A DNA stretch of 64,000 nucleotides from Erysipelothrix tonsillarum DSM 14972 (GCF_000373785.1 NZ_KB892379.1:87916-151915); one strand, 5' to 3'. Numbered from the stretch's first letter, positions 30,694 to 40,693 are shown. The notes: a model not told the origin generated them from the sequence alone. Program-made: numbers and translations.

Positions 30694-30753
30694 AAAGTAA
30701 TTACTTTTTAAGTGTATATAAAGGTTGAAATAACAATGTCTATATATTATAAT
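30694..30753 (+). promoter_or_regulatory. Promoter of the restriction cluster with upstream palindrome
   Basis: TTGAAA (30725-30730), a 17-base spacer and TATAAT (30748-30753) form a near-consensus sigma-A promoter. A perfect 14-base palindrome, AAAGTAATTACTTT (30694-30707), lies 17 bases upstream of the -35 element and could be an operator, perhaps for the Phd-like protein encoded first in the unit. Confidence 0.65.
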
Positions 30754-30776
30754 AAAAAGAAAAGGTGGATTTAGGT

Positions 30777-30989
30777 ATGGATAAGGAAGATAAAGTCCAA
30801 AAGCAACCAATGGAGTTTTATAACATGTCAGATTTTCTTAGAGGGCAATCCTCGAAATTGATCACAGGTTTATCAGATGAAGATAAAACTGCTTTTGTTT
30901 TGAAAAACGGAAAGCCTGTAGCAGTGCTAATTTCTCACGAGAGATACGAAAGGTTATTAAAAGCAGGAATAGATATAACTGAATACTAA
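30777..30989 (+). CDS. Phd/YefM-like antitoxin-type protein
   Basis: 70-aa protein resembling the Phd/YefM antitoxin fold: YNMSDFLRGQSSKLI, then FVLKNGKPVAVLISHERYER, the segment typical of this family. No toxin gene of the Doc or YoeB type is next to it; hsdM follows after 36 bases. Such orphan proteins are often seen at the head of type I restriction operons and may regulate them. The ATG at 30777 is used, with AAGGTGG 8 bases before it; a GTG at 30765 lies inside that site. Confidence 0.75.
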   Translation: MDKEDKVQKQPMEFYNMSDFLRGQSSKLITGLSDEDKTAFVLKNGKPVAVLISHERYERLLKAGIDITEY

Positions 30990-31025
30990 ATATAAAACAA
31001 TTAAGAGATGAGAGAGGTTAAATGA

Positions 31026-33715
31026 ATGGCTGTAAAAAAATCAGAATTGTATTCCCTATTATGGGAGGCTTGCAATAAATTAAGAGGTGGAGTAGAACCT
31101 TCAAGGTATAAAGATTATGTGCTTGTATTGTTATTCTTCAAGTATGTATCAGACAGATATAAAGGGCAACGTTTTGCTGAATTTACAGTAAATGAAGGTG
31201 CCTCATTTGACGACTTGATTGCTGCAAAAGGTAAACCAGATGTTGGCGAAAGAGTTGATGTAATTCTTCAAAAGTTTCTAGAAGATAATAAGCTAGCAGG
31301 TGCACTTCCTGACGTAAGCTTTAACAATCCAGATGAACTAGGTTCTGGTAAAGAACTAGTTGATAAAGTTTCTGGTCTTATAGCTATTTTCCAAAATCCT
31401 GCGATTGACTTTAAAAGCAACAGAGCCAGTGGAGATGACATCATTGGGGATGCATATGAATACTTCATGATGAAATTCGCTCAGGAGTCTGGTAAGAGTA
31501 AGGGACAGTTTTATATACCTAGTGAGGTGTCACGTATTATTGCTAGACTTATTGGTATTGGCAATATTAAACAAGAGACAGGAAAGAAATGGACCCTCCA
31601 TGATCCTGCGGCGGGGAGTGGATCATTACTTATTCGTTCAGCAGATGAAGCACCAACTGATGATAATGGTGATTCCATAGTAACAATATTTGGACAAGAA
31701 AAATATCCTGATACTGCTGGTTTAGCAAAGATGAACTTCATCCTACATAACAAAGGAACAGGGAAATCAAAAGTGGGAATACATTGGCAAATCCACAATA
31801 TACTGATGATTTTGGTGGACTTAGAAAATTTGATTTTATTGTCATGAACCCACCATTTTCTGATAAAGACTGGACTGATGGAATTAAACCATCTGAAGAT
31901 AAATATAAGAGGTTTGATGGTTATGGCATTCCACCAGAAAAGAATGGTGATTATGCTTGGTTTCTACATGTTCTAAAAGCATTGGATAGCAATGGTAAGG
32001 CAGGGATTATTCTGCCACACGGTGTTCTCTTTAGAGGAAACTCAGAAGAAACCATTAGAAAAGCTGTTCTTGAGAAACGATATATCAAGGGTATAGTAGG
32101 GCTACCGGCAAACTTATTTTATGGTACAGGAATCCCTGCTAGTATCATCATAATCGATAAAGAAAACGCTGATAAACGTGAAGGTATCTTTATGATTGAT
32201 GCGAGCGATGGGTTTAAGAAAGATGGAAATAAGAACCGTCTTCGTGAACAGGATATTGAGAAAATTGTGCAAACCTTTATTCACCAAGAAAAAATTGAGG
32301 GATACTCTCGCTTTATTACGTATAAAGAGATTTTAGAAGAGAACGAAGGAAACCTTAATGTGCCTCGTTATATCCAAAAAATAGATAATACATTACCTCA
32401 AAACATTGCGTCTCATCTTAAGGGTGGTATTCCAGAAGTCGATATTAACTCTTTAGAGAGACTATGGAAAATATCGCCACAGTTAAGACAAGAGATATTC
32501 ACTTGTGTTGATGAAGAACATAATGTCTATAATCTTGCTATAAAACCAAATGAAATTGAAAAAGTCATTTCTGAAGATGAAAATATAAAGGTTGAAAAGG
32601 AAACGGAATGCAGTTCTTTATTCGAGATGTGGAAAAATAAAGTAAGAGATTCATTACTCAACATTAATACAGATACAAACCCAAAAGAACTAATTCGAAG
32701 CTTGGGCATTGAAATTTTGAGTGATTTTGAATCGGCAAAACTTCTAGACAATTACGATGTGTACGACTTCTTGCTTAACTATTGGAATGAGAAAATGCAA
32801 GATGATGTATATGTAATAAAAGCGAGCGGATATGATGCGGGACGTGAGATTGAATATGTATACGCTCAAAAGAAAGCTAAAGATGAAAATGGAGAAGAAA
32901 TAAAGGTCGATGATACTTCAAAAATGAAGTCGTTTGAAGGTGCTTTAATTTCGAGAGACATTATTGAACAGGAGTATTTCGAAACTGAGTTAATGGCTCT
33001 TAATGAGCTAATCGAAAAATCTGCATTGCTTGAATCTGAACTGGATGAAATGAGAGAAGAAGAATCAGGTGACGAAGGCTTGCTTATAAATGCTTTGAAT
33101 GAGAAAGGTGACGGTATACCTAAAGCAAATCTGAATAAACAGATAAAAGAACTTGAAAGTAAAAAGACTTCTGAAGTAATAGATGACATTACAAAACTTA
33201 TTGAATTATTTGATGCAGGCAATATATCGGAAATGGAAAAAATCGTCAAAGCTAATAGTGAGCTGAAGACATATGAGCTTAGAAACAAGAATGGTTCATT
33301 TGGAAAGGCTAAGCTTAGAAATGCATTAAAAGAAGCAAATGACAATGCAATAATGCCTGAAACATATGTTGAAGAATATAATGCTCTTCTTTCTTACCAA
33401 GCTAAGTTAACTGAAAAAGAAGAAGCTGATAAAGCGATTAAAGAAGCTCAAAAAGAGCTGGATGATTTAGTACTTGCTAAATATGGAGAACTAACAATTG
33501 ATGAAGTAAAGCATTTACTCTTTGATAAAAAGTGGATGGCAAGGCTTGAAAGCGACATTATTGATGCGATTGATCAAGTGTTGAATAATCTTGCCTCAAA
33601 AGTTGTCTTAATTGCCAAACGCTATGAGCACACTTTAGGAGAGGTGGAAGAAAAGACAGCTCAGTTAAATGCCAAAGTGAAATCCGCTTTAGAAAGGATG
33701 GGGTATACATGGTAA
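31026..33715 (+). pseudogene. hsdM: Type I restriction-modification DNA methyltransferase HsdM, frameshifted
   Basis: N6-adenine methyltransferase subunit. The first frame (31026-31847) holds the HsdM N-terminal domain and SAM motif I, DPAAGSGSLL (about residue 194). The second frame (read from 31784) continues the protein with the catalytic NPPF motif in VMNPPFSDKDW and a long C-terminal helical part. Matching the expected VGNTLANPQYTDDFGG shows that one A is missing in GGGAATAC (31775-31781). Restoring it gives one protein of about 896 aa. If real, the mutation separates SAM binding from catalysis and would disable methylation. A sequencing error is possible. Confidence 0.85.
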
Positions 33716-34875
33716 CTTATCCTTCTGACTGGAAAGAATATAAAATTAATGATGTAGCTGATATTTTTGACAATCTGCGAATTCCTGTAACTAAAAATCA
33801 AAGAAAAGCAGGCAATATCCCCTACTATGGAGCAAATGGAATTCAAGATTATGTAAGTGGGTATACACATGATGGAGAGTTTGTTCTGATTGCTGAAGAC
33901 GGGGCGAATGATCTCCAGAACTATCCAGTAACATATACTAGCGGAAAGATATGGGTTAATAATCACGCTCATGTTCTAGCGGGAGTCAATTCGAAAGCAG
34001 ATACTAGATTTTTAGCATATCTACTTAAAACAGTCGACTTTTCCGCTGTTCTTGTTGGTGGAACGAGAGCCAAATTAAATGGAAAAACTTTAAAGAATAT
34101 CGAAGTGACTTTGCCAGAACGCCTTAAAGAACAACAAACTATCTCTTCGGTGCTATCAGATTTTGACGAGCATATCGACAATCTCACCGAACTAATTGAA
34201 AAGAAAAAAGCAATCCGTGACGGGGCTTTAGAGGACTTAGTCAGTGGTAGAACAAGGCTTGATGGGTTTAATGGTGAGTGGAAAGAAGTTAACCTTGGAA
34301 CTGTAACTACTATTCTTAATGGCGACAGAGGTGTAAATTATCCATCAGAATCTGCGTTTACATCTTATGGTGTTCCATTTGTGAACGCAGGTCATCTCAG
34401 CAACGGAAAAGTTTTGTTCGACGGTATGGATTACATATCCAAAGAGCATTATTGTTTGTTGGGAGGTGGAAAGATTATAAAAAATGACATTTTATTTTGT
34501 TTGCGTGGTTCACTTGGAAAGTTTGCATTAGCAGATTTTGATGAGGGAGCACCTGCATCATCTCTTTGTATTGTGAGAGCCAAAGAAACAATCAACCCTT
34601 TATTTCTTGCTCAATTGATGTCTTCATCAATTATAAAAAATAGAATAGAAGCTGCCAATACAGGCTCATCTCAACCAAACTTATCAGCTAAAGATATATC
34701 ACTCTTTGAATTTAAAATTCCAGTTGATATTGAAGAACAACAAGCCATATCTTCTATCCTAACAGCAATGGATGAAGAAATAGAATCTCTTGAAATGGAA
34801 AAAGCAAAGATGATTCAAATTAGAGAAGGTGCAATGGACGACCTCTTAACAGGCCGTGTGCGCCTTAAAATATGA
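33709..34875 (+). CDS. hsdS: Type I restriction-modification specificity subunit HsdS
   Basis: DNA-recognition subunit of the type I complex, 388 aa. It has two target-recognition domains, each followed by a coiled-coil spacer: the first ends with DGALEDLVSGRTRLDGF (about residues 169-185), the second with EGAMDDLLTGRVRL. This is the standard two-half architecture for a bipartite target. The start overlaps the end of hsdM (ATGGTAA), which indicates translational coupling. The recognised sequence cannot be read from the protein. Confidence 0.93.
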   Translation: MVTYPSDWKEYKINDVADIFDNLRIPVTKNQRKAGNIPYYGANGIQDYVSGYTHDGEFVLIAEDGANDLQNYPVTYTSGKIWVNNHAHVLAGVNSKADTRFLAYLLKTVDFSAVLVGGTRAKLNGKTLKNIEVTLPERLKEQQTISSVLSDFDEHIDNLTELIEKKKAIRDGALEDLVSGRTRLDGFNGEWKEVNLGTVTTILNGDRGVNYPSESAFTSYGVPFVNAGHLSNGKVLFDGMDYISKEHYCLLGGGKIIKNDILFCLRGSLGKFALADFDEGAPASSLCIVRAKETINPLFLAQLMSSSIIKNRIEAANTGSSQPNLSAKDISLFEFKIPVDIEEQQAISSILTAMDEEIESLEMEKAKMIQIREGAMDDLLTGRVRLKI

Positions 34876-34888
34876 GGAGGTAAAGGCT

Positions 34889-37800
34889 ATGTCTGTTGAT
34901 TTAGAAAGAAAATTGCAAAACAAGGTCCTTCACTGGTTAATAGATAAAGAGGAAGACGGTGGTCTAGGTTATACGTATCTCGGAAATCTGGAGGATCAGA
35001 ATAACAAACCTATCAGAGAAGATTTGCTGAAAAAGAATCTTGAAAAACGTGGTTATACGAAAGATCAGATTTCCAAAGCTGTAACTGAGCTTGTTTCAAA
35101 AGCGAGCAATCAAGTGGATAGCCTTTACCAAATCAATAAAGAAGTCTATTCCTTACTTCGCTATGGCAAGCAAGGTGTTAAAGACGAGAATAAAAATCGT
35201 CAAACAGTTCATTATATCGACTGGAACAATGTTGATAACAATGATTTCTATGCTGCGGAGGAAGTAAGTGCTCTCTGCTTTAATCAAATAGAGAGAAAAC
35301 GCCCGGATGTGGTGCTGTATATAAACGGCATCGCTCTTGGTATATTTGAATTAAAGCGTTCATGTGTGAGTATCGGTGAGGGAATTCGCCAGAATCTTAC
35401 AAACCAAAAGAAGGAGTACATTCAAAACTTCTTTAGCACTGTTCAATTAATTTTTGCAGGTAACGAGGCAGAGGGACTGAAGTATGGCACTACTGAAACA
35501 CCTGAAAAGTATTTTCTGAAATGGAAAGAAGATATCAAAGCTACCGATGACCTTTCTGCAACTGTCAAGGTTTTACAATCTAAAGAAAAGAATAAGCTAA
35601 GAGATGGTATAGTTTCCCTTTGTCAAAAAGAAAGATTTCTTTCGCTGATTCATGATTTCATTATTTTTGATGCTGGAGTGAAAAAGGTTGCAAGACATAA
35701 TCAATACTTTGCAAATATTGCTGCTAGGAAAAAAATTCTTGCAGGCGAAGGCGGTATAATCTGGAACACACAAGGTTCAGGTAAGTCCTTAATTATGGTA
35801 TGGCTTACTAAGTGGGTTATTGAGAACGTAGCAGATAGCCGAGTGGTAATCATCACCGACCGAGATGAGCTTGATGACCAAATTGAAAGCCTGTTCATTG
35901 ATGTAAATGAAAAAGTACGAAGAACAAAAAGTAGTGCTGATTTAAGAGAGATTCTGAATAAAAACGATGATTCTATTATCTGCTCTTTGATTCATAAATA
36001 CGGACACAATGCAGGTAAACAATCTGATGTCGATCAATATCGTAAAGAATTGCTAAAAGACCTCCCAGCAGACTTTAAAGCAAAAGGAAATATTATAGCT
36101 TTTATTGACGAGTGCCATCGTACTAACTCGGGAAAATTGCATGAGGCTGTTAAAGTACTGATGCCTGAAGCATTACTTATTGGTTTTACAGGTACTCCAC
36201 TTCTTAAAAAAGATAAAGCGACCAGTCTTGAGACTTTTGGACCATACATCCATACGTATAAATTTGATGAAGGTGTTCAAGATGGTGTTGTTCTTGATTT
36301 ACGTTATGAAGCAAGAGATGTTGACCAAGACTTATCTAGTAAAGACAAGGTCGATTTATGGTTTGATAATAAAACTTTAGGTCTTACAGATAGAGCAAAA
36401 ATACAGCTGAAACAAAGTTGGACATCAATCAACAAATTATATAGTTCAAAACAAAGACTTGAGAAAATAGCTAGCGATATCATTTTCGACATGAATTTAA
36501 AACCTCGTCTGAAAAATGAGCGTGGTACAGCCATGCTTGTGGCAAATAGTATATACGAGGCTTGCAGATACTGGGATATTTTCACGAGCAACGGCTTTAA
36601 CAAGTGTGCTGTTGTAACTTCCTTTGAGCCTTCAACCGCGAGTGTTAGGACAGCTACGAGTGATTTAAGTCAAGAGGGCGAAGAAGAATATAAGAAGTCT
36701 ATTTATGAGCGTATGCTTAAGGGCAAAAAATTGTCTGAATTTGAGAAGGAAGTAAAAGAGCAGTTCAAAAAAGAACCTGCTAAGATGAAACTTCTTATCG
36801 TGGTAGATAAACTTTTAACAGGATTTGATGCTCCAACAGCGACATATCTATATATTGATAAATCTATGAGGGATCATGACCTTTTCCAGGCTATCTGCCG
36901 AGTTAATAGACCAGATGGCGAAGATAAGGACTATGGCTATATCGTAGATTACATGGACTTGTTTCGTAATGTTCAGCTTGCAGTGGCTGATTATACTACT
37001 GAAGCTTTCGATAGCTTTGATAAGGAAGATGTTGAGGGACTTATAAAGAATCGCTATGACGAAGCTAAATCTGAGATGGTGGGTGCAATTGCATCGCTGA
37101 AAGATCTATTAGAAAATGTAAGCGATCCTAAAGACGATACGGATTATATTGAGTATTTTTGTGGTGAAAACAGTGAAGATGATGAAAACACTGGTCGCAG
37201 AGATATTTTATATACTCTTACAGCCTCGCTAACACGCTCTTTTGCTAACTGCAGTGATAAACTTGTGAGTGATTATGGCTATTCAGAGGGGCAAGTTAGC
37301 AGGCTAAGGAGTAATATTTCAGGCTATAACAAAATAAAAGAAATGGTTAAACTAGCAAGCTGTGATTATATCGATTTAAAACCATATGAGGCTGATATGC
37401 GATATGTCCTTGATACTTACATACGTGCAGAAGATTCTACAGTTGTAAGCGAACTCGGGAATATGTCGTTGGTGGAATTGTTACTTGAAAACACTTCAAC
37501 AACACCAATAGAGGCCCTGGTACAAGGTCTTCCAGGTAATGAAAATGCTAAAGCAGAAATCATCGAAAATAACTTGCAGCATGAAATTGTAAAGAAGATG
37601 TCATCTAACCAAGTTTATTATGGTAAGTTATCAGAAATGCTCCAAGTACTAATCGACCAGAGACGAATAGAGGCTATGAGTTACGAGGAATATTTACGGC
37701 AAGTGGTTGAGTTGGCCCAAGCGATTTTGCACCCTGAAGACAGCTTGGATTATCCTGATACCGTTAAGACTAGTGAAGCTAGAAGAGCTTTCTTTGATTA

Positions 37801-38014
37801 TTTTAATAAAGACGAGACTTTAGCAGTAAATATTGATAGTGCTGTCCATAGTGCATTACGTCCTGATTGGAAAAGGAATTTTCAAAAACAACAAAACATA
37901 AGGCTTGCTATATATGAAAATTTATTGGTATATGGTTATGACGAAGATGAAGCAACGCAGGAAACTGCTACGGTCTTCGAAATAGCTGAAAGGCAGGCAG
38001 AATACGATGTGTAA
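34889..38014 (+). CDS. hsdR: Type I restriction endonuclease subunit HsdR
   Basis: Motor and nuclease subunit, 1041 aa. An N-terminal PD-(D/E)XK nuclease (RPDVVLYINGIALGIFELKR, about residues 136-155) is followed by superfamily 2 helicase motifs: Walker A NTQGSGKS (about 293), FIDECHR (motif II, about 405), GFTGTP (motif III) and DKLLTGFDAPT. The ATG at 34889 follows GAGGAGG; an in-frame start at 34856 lies inside hsdS. If hsdM is inactive, this active nuclease would threaten the host unless the whole complex fails to form. Confidence 0.93.
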   Translation: MSVDLERKLQNKVLHWLIDKEEDGGLGYTYLGNLEDQNNKPIREDLLKKNLEKRGYTKDQISKAVTELVSKASNQVDSLYQINKEVYSLLRYGKQGVKDENKNRQTVHYIDWNNVDNNDFYAAEEVSALCFNQIERKRPDVVLYINGIALGIFELKRSCVSIGEGIRQNLTNQKKEYIQNFFSTVQLIFAGNEAEGLKYGTTETPEKYFLKWKEDIKATDDLSATVKVLQSKEKNKLRDGIVSLCQKERFLSLIHDFIIFDAGVKKVARHNQYFANIAARKKILAGEGGIIWNTQGSGKSLIMVWLTKWVIENVADSRVVIITDRDELDDQIESLFIDVNEKVRRTKSSADLREILNKNDDSIICSLIHKYGHNAGKQSDVDQYRKELLKDLPADFKAKGNIIAFIDECHRTNSGKLHEAVKVLMPEALLIGFTGTPLLKKDKATSLETFGPYIHTYKFDEGVQDGVVLDLRYEARDVDQDLSSKDKVDLWFDNKTLGLTDRAKIQLKQSWTSINKLYSSKQRLEKIASDIIFDMNLKPRLKNERGTAMLVANSIYEACRYWDIFTSNGFNKCAVVTSFEPSTASVRTATSDLSQEGEEEYKKSIYERMLKGKKLSEFEKEVKEQFKKEPAKMKLLIVVDKLLTGFDAPTATYLYIDKSMRDHDLFQAICRVNRPDGEDKDYGYIVDYMDLFRNVQLAVADYTTEAFDSFDKEDVEGLIKNRYDEAKSEMVGAIASLKDLLENVSDPKDDTDYIEYFCGENSEDDENTGRRDILYTLTASLTRSFANCSDKLVSDYGYSEGQVSRLRSNISGYNKIKEMVKLASCDYIDLKPYEADMRYVLDTYIRAEDSTVVSELGNMSLVELLLENTSTTPIEALVQGLPGNENAKAEIIENNLQHEIVKKMSSNQVYYGKLSEMLQVLIDQRRIEAMSYEEYLRQVVELAQAILHPEDSLDYPDTVKTSEARRAFFDYFNKDETLAVNIDSAVHSALRPDWKRNFQKQQNIRLAIYENLLVYGYDEDEATQETATVFEIAERQAEYDV

Positions 38015-38759
38015 TGAAGAAATAATTGGTGGGTTGCCAATAGAAATTATAAAAAAGAAAAATCTTAAAAATCTCTATATCAGGGTGAATCCACCAGAAG
38101 GCAGTGTGACAGTTAGTACTCCTAGCGATTATCCTGATGAAGAGATAAGGCTCTTTGTATTAAAGAAAATGCCAGAAATCACTAAGGTAAGAGACAGGAT
38201 GCTGTCACAGGCGCGTCAAACTGAGAGAGAATATGTTTCAGGAGAATCCCATTTCCTGTGGGGAAAGCCATATCGGCTACAAGTTGTCTATGAAGGAAAC
38301 AAATACGAAATTTCAAAACTACCAAACAAGATAATATTGACTGCTCCCGAAAGATCAACTAAAGAATCAAGGGAGAGGGCATTCAATGAATGGTACAGAG
38401 AAGAACTTAAACGAGTGTTGGATGGGGTAGTTTCTAGGTGTGAAACAAAAACAAACCTCCATGCTAATGAGTACAAAATTAAGAATATGAAAACTAAGTG
38501 GGGTACATGCAATATTGATAAAAAAAGAATATGGATTAATCTACAGCTAGCCAAGAAACCAATAGAATGTCTTGAATATGTTGTTATCCATGAACTGGTA
38601 CACTTGTTAGAAAAGAATCACACCCATAGATTCAATTCACTTGTGGAGGAGTTCTACCCTACCTGGAAAGAGGCAAGAAAGTTATTGTCAGAGTTGCCTT
38701 TGGATCATATTGAAAAAGGAGAACAGGTAGATTATGAAGAGGAAGATAACTCCAAGTGA
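38007..38759 (+). CDS. YgjP/SprT-like zinc metallopeptidase (DUF45)
   Basis: 250-aa predicted metalloprotease of the YgjP family. KMKTKWGTCN-type segment (MKTKWGTCNIDKKRIWINLQ) precedes the zinc motif VIHELVHLLEKNHTHRF, with HELVH near residues 194-198 and the third His in the NHTHRF segment. The gene overlaps the 3' end of hsdR by eight bases, and the next gene overlaps its own 3' end. Proteins of this family often sit beside type I restriction genes; their role there is not known. Confidence 0.88.
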   Translation: MCNEEIIGGLPIEIIKKKNLKNLYIRVNPPEGSVTVSTPSDYPDEEIRLFVLKKMPEITKVRDRMLSQARQTEREYVSGESHFLWGKPYRLQVVYEGNKYEISKLPNKIILTAPERSTKESRERAFNEWYREELKRVLDGVVSRCETKTNLHANEYKIKNMKTKWGTCNIDKKRIWINLQLAKKPIECLEYVVIHELVHLLEKNHTHRFNSLVEEFYPTWKEARKLLSELPLDHIEKGEQVDYEEEDNSK

Positions 38760-40320
38760 TGTATTCGATATCAATAAAAAATCTGGTGCTCTAATTCTTG
38801 GAAAGAATCGCCTTGATGACTATGCTACAAAATTTCTGACTAAATACTGTAAACAGGCATTGGTTGAACCGATGCCTCTTCCGGTTGATGACATTCTTAA
38901 GGATATGGGGCTTACTGTTCAAGAAGTTTATTTATCAAGCGACCTAGATGTTTTTGGATGTTGTTTACTTTTGGATGCAGATGTTGATATATATGACAGG
39001 GAAACAGGTAAATATTTATCAACTTCCTTCAGTGCTGGAACAGTATTAATTGACCCTTTGTCCGAGTCTTTATATGGTGAAGGATCGAAAAGAAATACGC
39101 TCATTCATGAAGCACTACACTGGGAAAAAGATAAGACATATTTTCAAATTCTTAAGGTTAAAAATAAAAATGAATCTGAAAAATTATATCCAATTTTATG
39201 CCGACAATCCGAGACTTTCTTTACACCACCAGAGGGTAAGAACACAAAAGAAAATGAAGTTCGATGGTTGGAATGGCAAGCACATAGATTAGCTCCTAGA
39301 GTCCTGATGCCCAAAAATTGCTTCAAAAGGAAAGCGTTAGAGTTTATTGAGCAGTATAAAGCATCTGGTGAAAATACAATATACTCTTGTGACACCTTGA
39401 TTGAGGATTTAAGCAGCTTCTTTATAACGTCAAGGCTATCAGTAAAATATAGATTGATTGAAGTTGGTTTAGAGGATATCATATCAGAATTCTCTAATTA
39501 CAATGATGTATATGAAGAAATCAATAGTAATCAAGATTTTGTTAGATTAACTCCAGTTGAAGCATTGAAAATAATTGATTCAGATTCAACTCTACAGAAC
39601 TGGATAACAGAGAGACATTTTGTATACGCTGACGGATACTTTGTACTTGCCAAAAGCCAATATGTTACACAAAAAGATGGAAAACTCTTTTTAACGCCAA
39701 AGGCAAAGAAAAATCTCTCTAAATGTGTTATCAATATTCGTGAACAGAATTTTGTAACATACACTAATACTTACAAAGACTTGCTTGGGTATACGGTCCT
39801 TAAGAAGGTTGAAGGCATTGATAGTAGACTTCTTACGTTTCATCCTAAGTATCAATCCCCTTTACTGAATGAACCTGAAGAAACATATCAAGCATTTTCT
39901 CAACAGCTAGCTTCTTATAATGAGGAGGAAGAAATTGAACTCATTAAGTTGCTTGGTGACCCTACCAAAACACTATGTAATTGTCTGTGGTTTTTGATGG
40001 AAAATAGAAAGTGGAATTATCCTGATAAGTTTAATGAAGAGACAGGAATCCACAAAAATTATCATGGTAGAATAAAAAATGATAAAGCCAACAATATGAC
40101 AACGAACTTGTTGATGGCCATCTGTGTTGGTATGCAGTTATGCACGAGGATTACGCAAAAGCTGTTTGATAAATCAAATAATAAACTAGATTATTATAAA
40201 GATCCCGATAAGACTTATATTCGTATTATGGATACTATGCCAGGGCTTTCGCTTGATGATTTCAATGGTATTCTAGAGCAATGTGGTATTCACGAACTAG
40301 GTAGTGAAATAAAAGAATAA
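38734..40320 (+). CDS. ImmA/IrrE-family metallopeptidase with long C-terminal extension
   Basis: 528-aa protein. The peptidase motif HEALHWE lies at residues 125-131 (LIHEALHWEKDKTYF), followed by VRWLEWQAHRLAPRVLMP, which matches the ImmA/IrrE (M78) family. The remaining roughly 280 residues are unlike classical ImmA (about 150 aa) and may be a sensor or partner domain. The start overlaps the preceding gene by 26 bases, so the two peptidases are coexpressed with the restriction system. ImmA proteins cleave repressors in mobile elements; no obvious repressor target gene is next to it. Confidence 0.8.
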   Translation: MKRKITPSDVFDINKKSGALILGKNRLDDYATKFLTKYCKQALVEPMPLPVDDILKDMGLTVQEVYLSSDLDVFGCCLLLDADVDIYDRETGKYLSTSFSAGTVLIDPLSESLYGEGSKRNTLIHEALHWEKDKTYFQILKVKNKNESEKLYPILCRQSETFFTPPEGKNTKENEVRWLEWQAHRLAPRVLMPKNCFKRKALEFIEQYKASGENTIYSCDTLIEDLSSFFITSRLSVKYRLIEVGLEDIISEFSNYNDVYEEINSNQDFVRLTPVEALKIIDSDSTLQNWITERHFVYADGYFVLAKSQYVTQKDGKLFLTPKAKKNLSKCVINIREQNFVTYTNTYKDLLGYTVLKKVEGIDSRLLTFHPKYQSPLLNEPEETYQAFSQQLASYNEEEEIELIKLLGDPTKTLCNCLWFLMENRKWNYPDKFNEETGIHKNYHGRIKNDKANNMTTNLLMAICVGMQLCTRITQKLFDKSNNKLDYYKDPDKTYIRIMDTMPGLSLDDFNGILEQCGIHELGSEIKE

Positions 40321-40330
40321 ATAAGTTGAT

Positions 40331-40433
40331 AACTCGATGAGTTGGTTTAGGACCCCGAAAGGGGTTCTTTTTTTATGCCCAAATTTAGAAAAGACTGATA
40401 AATAGACAAATTTGTCCCAACTCAACGAGTTGG
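40331..40433 (+). repeat. Repeated AACTC-N3-GAGTTGG motif flanking a terminator
   Basis: AACTCGATGAGTTGG (40331-40345) and AACTCAACGAGTTGG (40419-40433) are two copies of the same small inverted repeat, 88 bases apart. Between them lies a terminator hairpin (GGACCCCGAAAGGGGTTC, from about 40350, with seven T). They may be paired protein-binding sites or repeated hairpins. Confidence 0.5.
40350..40374 (+). terminator. Terminator of the restriction/peptidase operon
   Basis: GGACCCC-GAAA-GGGGTTC stem-loop followed by seven T, just after the ImmA-like gene. Confidence 0.85.
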
Positions 40434-40517
40434 TCGTGAAATTTTGAAACCTATTATATTTATAAAGGTAAGGGACAAGCCTTACAAAAATATAAATTCG
40501 TCTAAAGCTGGCCAGCA

Positions 40518-40670
40518 GAAGACGGCGGATACATAAATGATTCGAAGATAGCCAATGACAGGCTGTTGGGTGAAATTTATGCTCCTCCGTTTTATTTCCT
40601 ATACATATTTTTAGGAGGTAACTCTGTTGGTCATTGTTTTCCAAAGATTCATTAGTTCTCCGCTGTCTTC
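40518..40670 (+). other. Long imperfect inverted repeat, candidate structured RNA or oriT
   Basis: GAAGACGGCGGA (40518-40529) pairs with TCCGCTGTCTTC (40659-40670), and CAATGAC (40553-40559) pairs with GTCATTG (40630-40636); the sequences between also pair partly. Inside the loop CCTCC (40584-40588) can pair with GGAGG (40614-40618). The structure lies 24 bases upstream of the sigma-like gene. It fills most of a 370-base gap without a gene and could be a leader RNA or a transfer origin. Confidence 0.55.
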
Positions 40671-40693
40671 CAGGACGGGATTAGGAGAATCTA

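Noticed and set aside
30459..30776. tRNA or CRISPR in the gap after rlmCD.
   Set aside because: No cloverleaf or spaced repeat could be found; only a terminator, a palindrome and a promoter are visible. No CRISPR array was seen anywhere in the window.
31772..31786. Programmed ribosomal frameshifting in hsdM.
   Set aside because: No slippery heptamer or downstream hairpin is visible at the junction, and the change is explained by one lost A.
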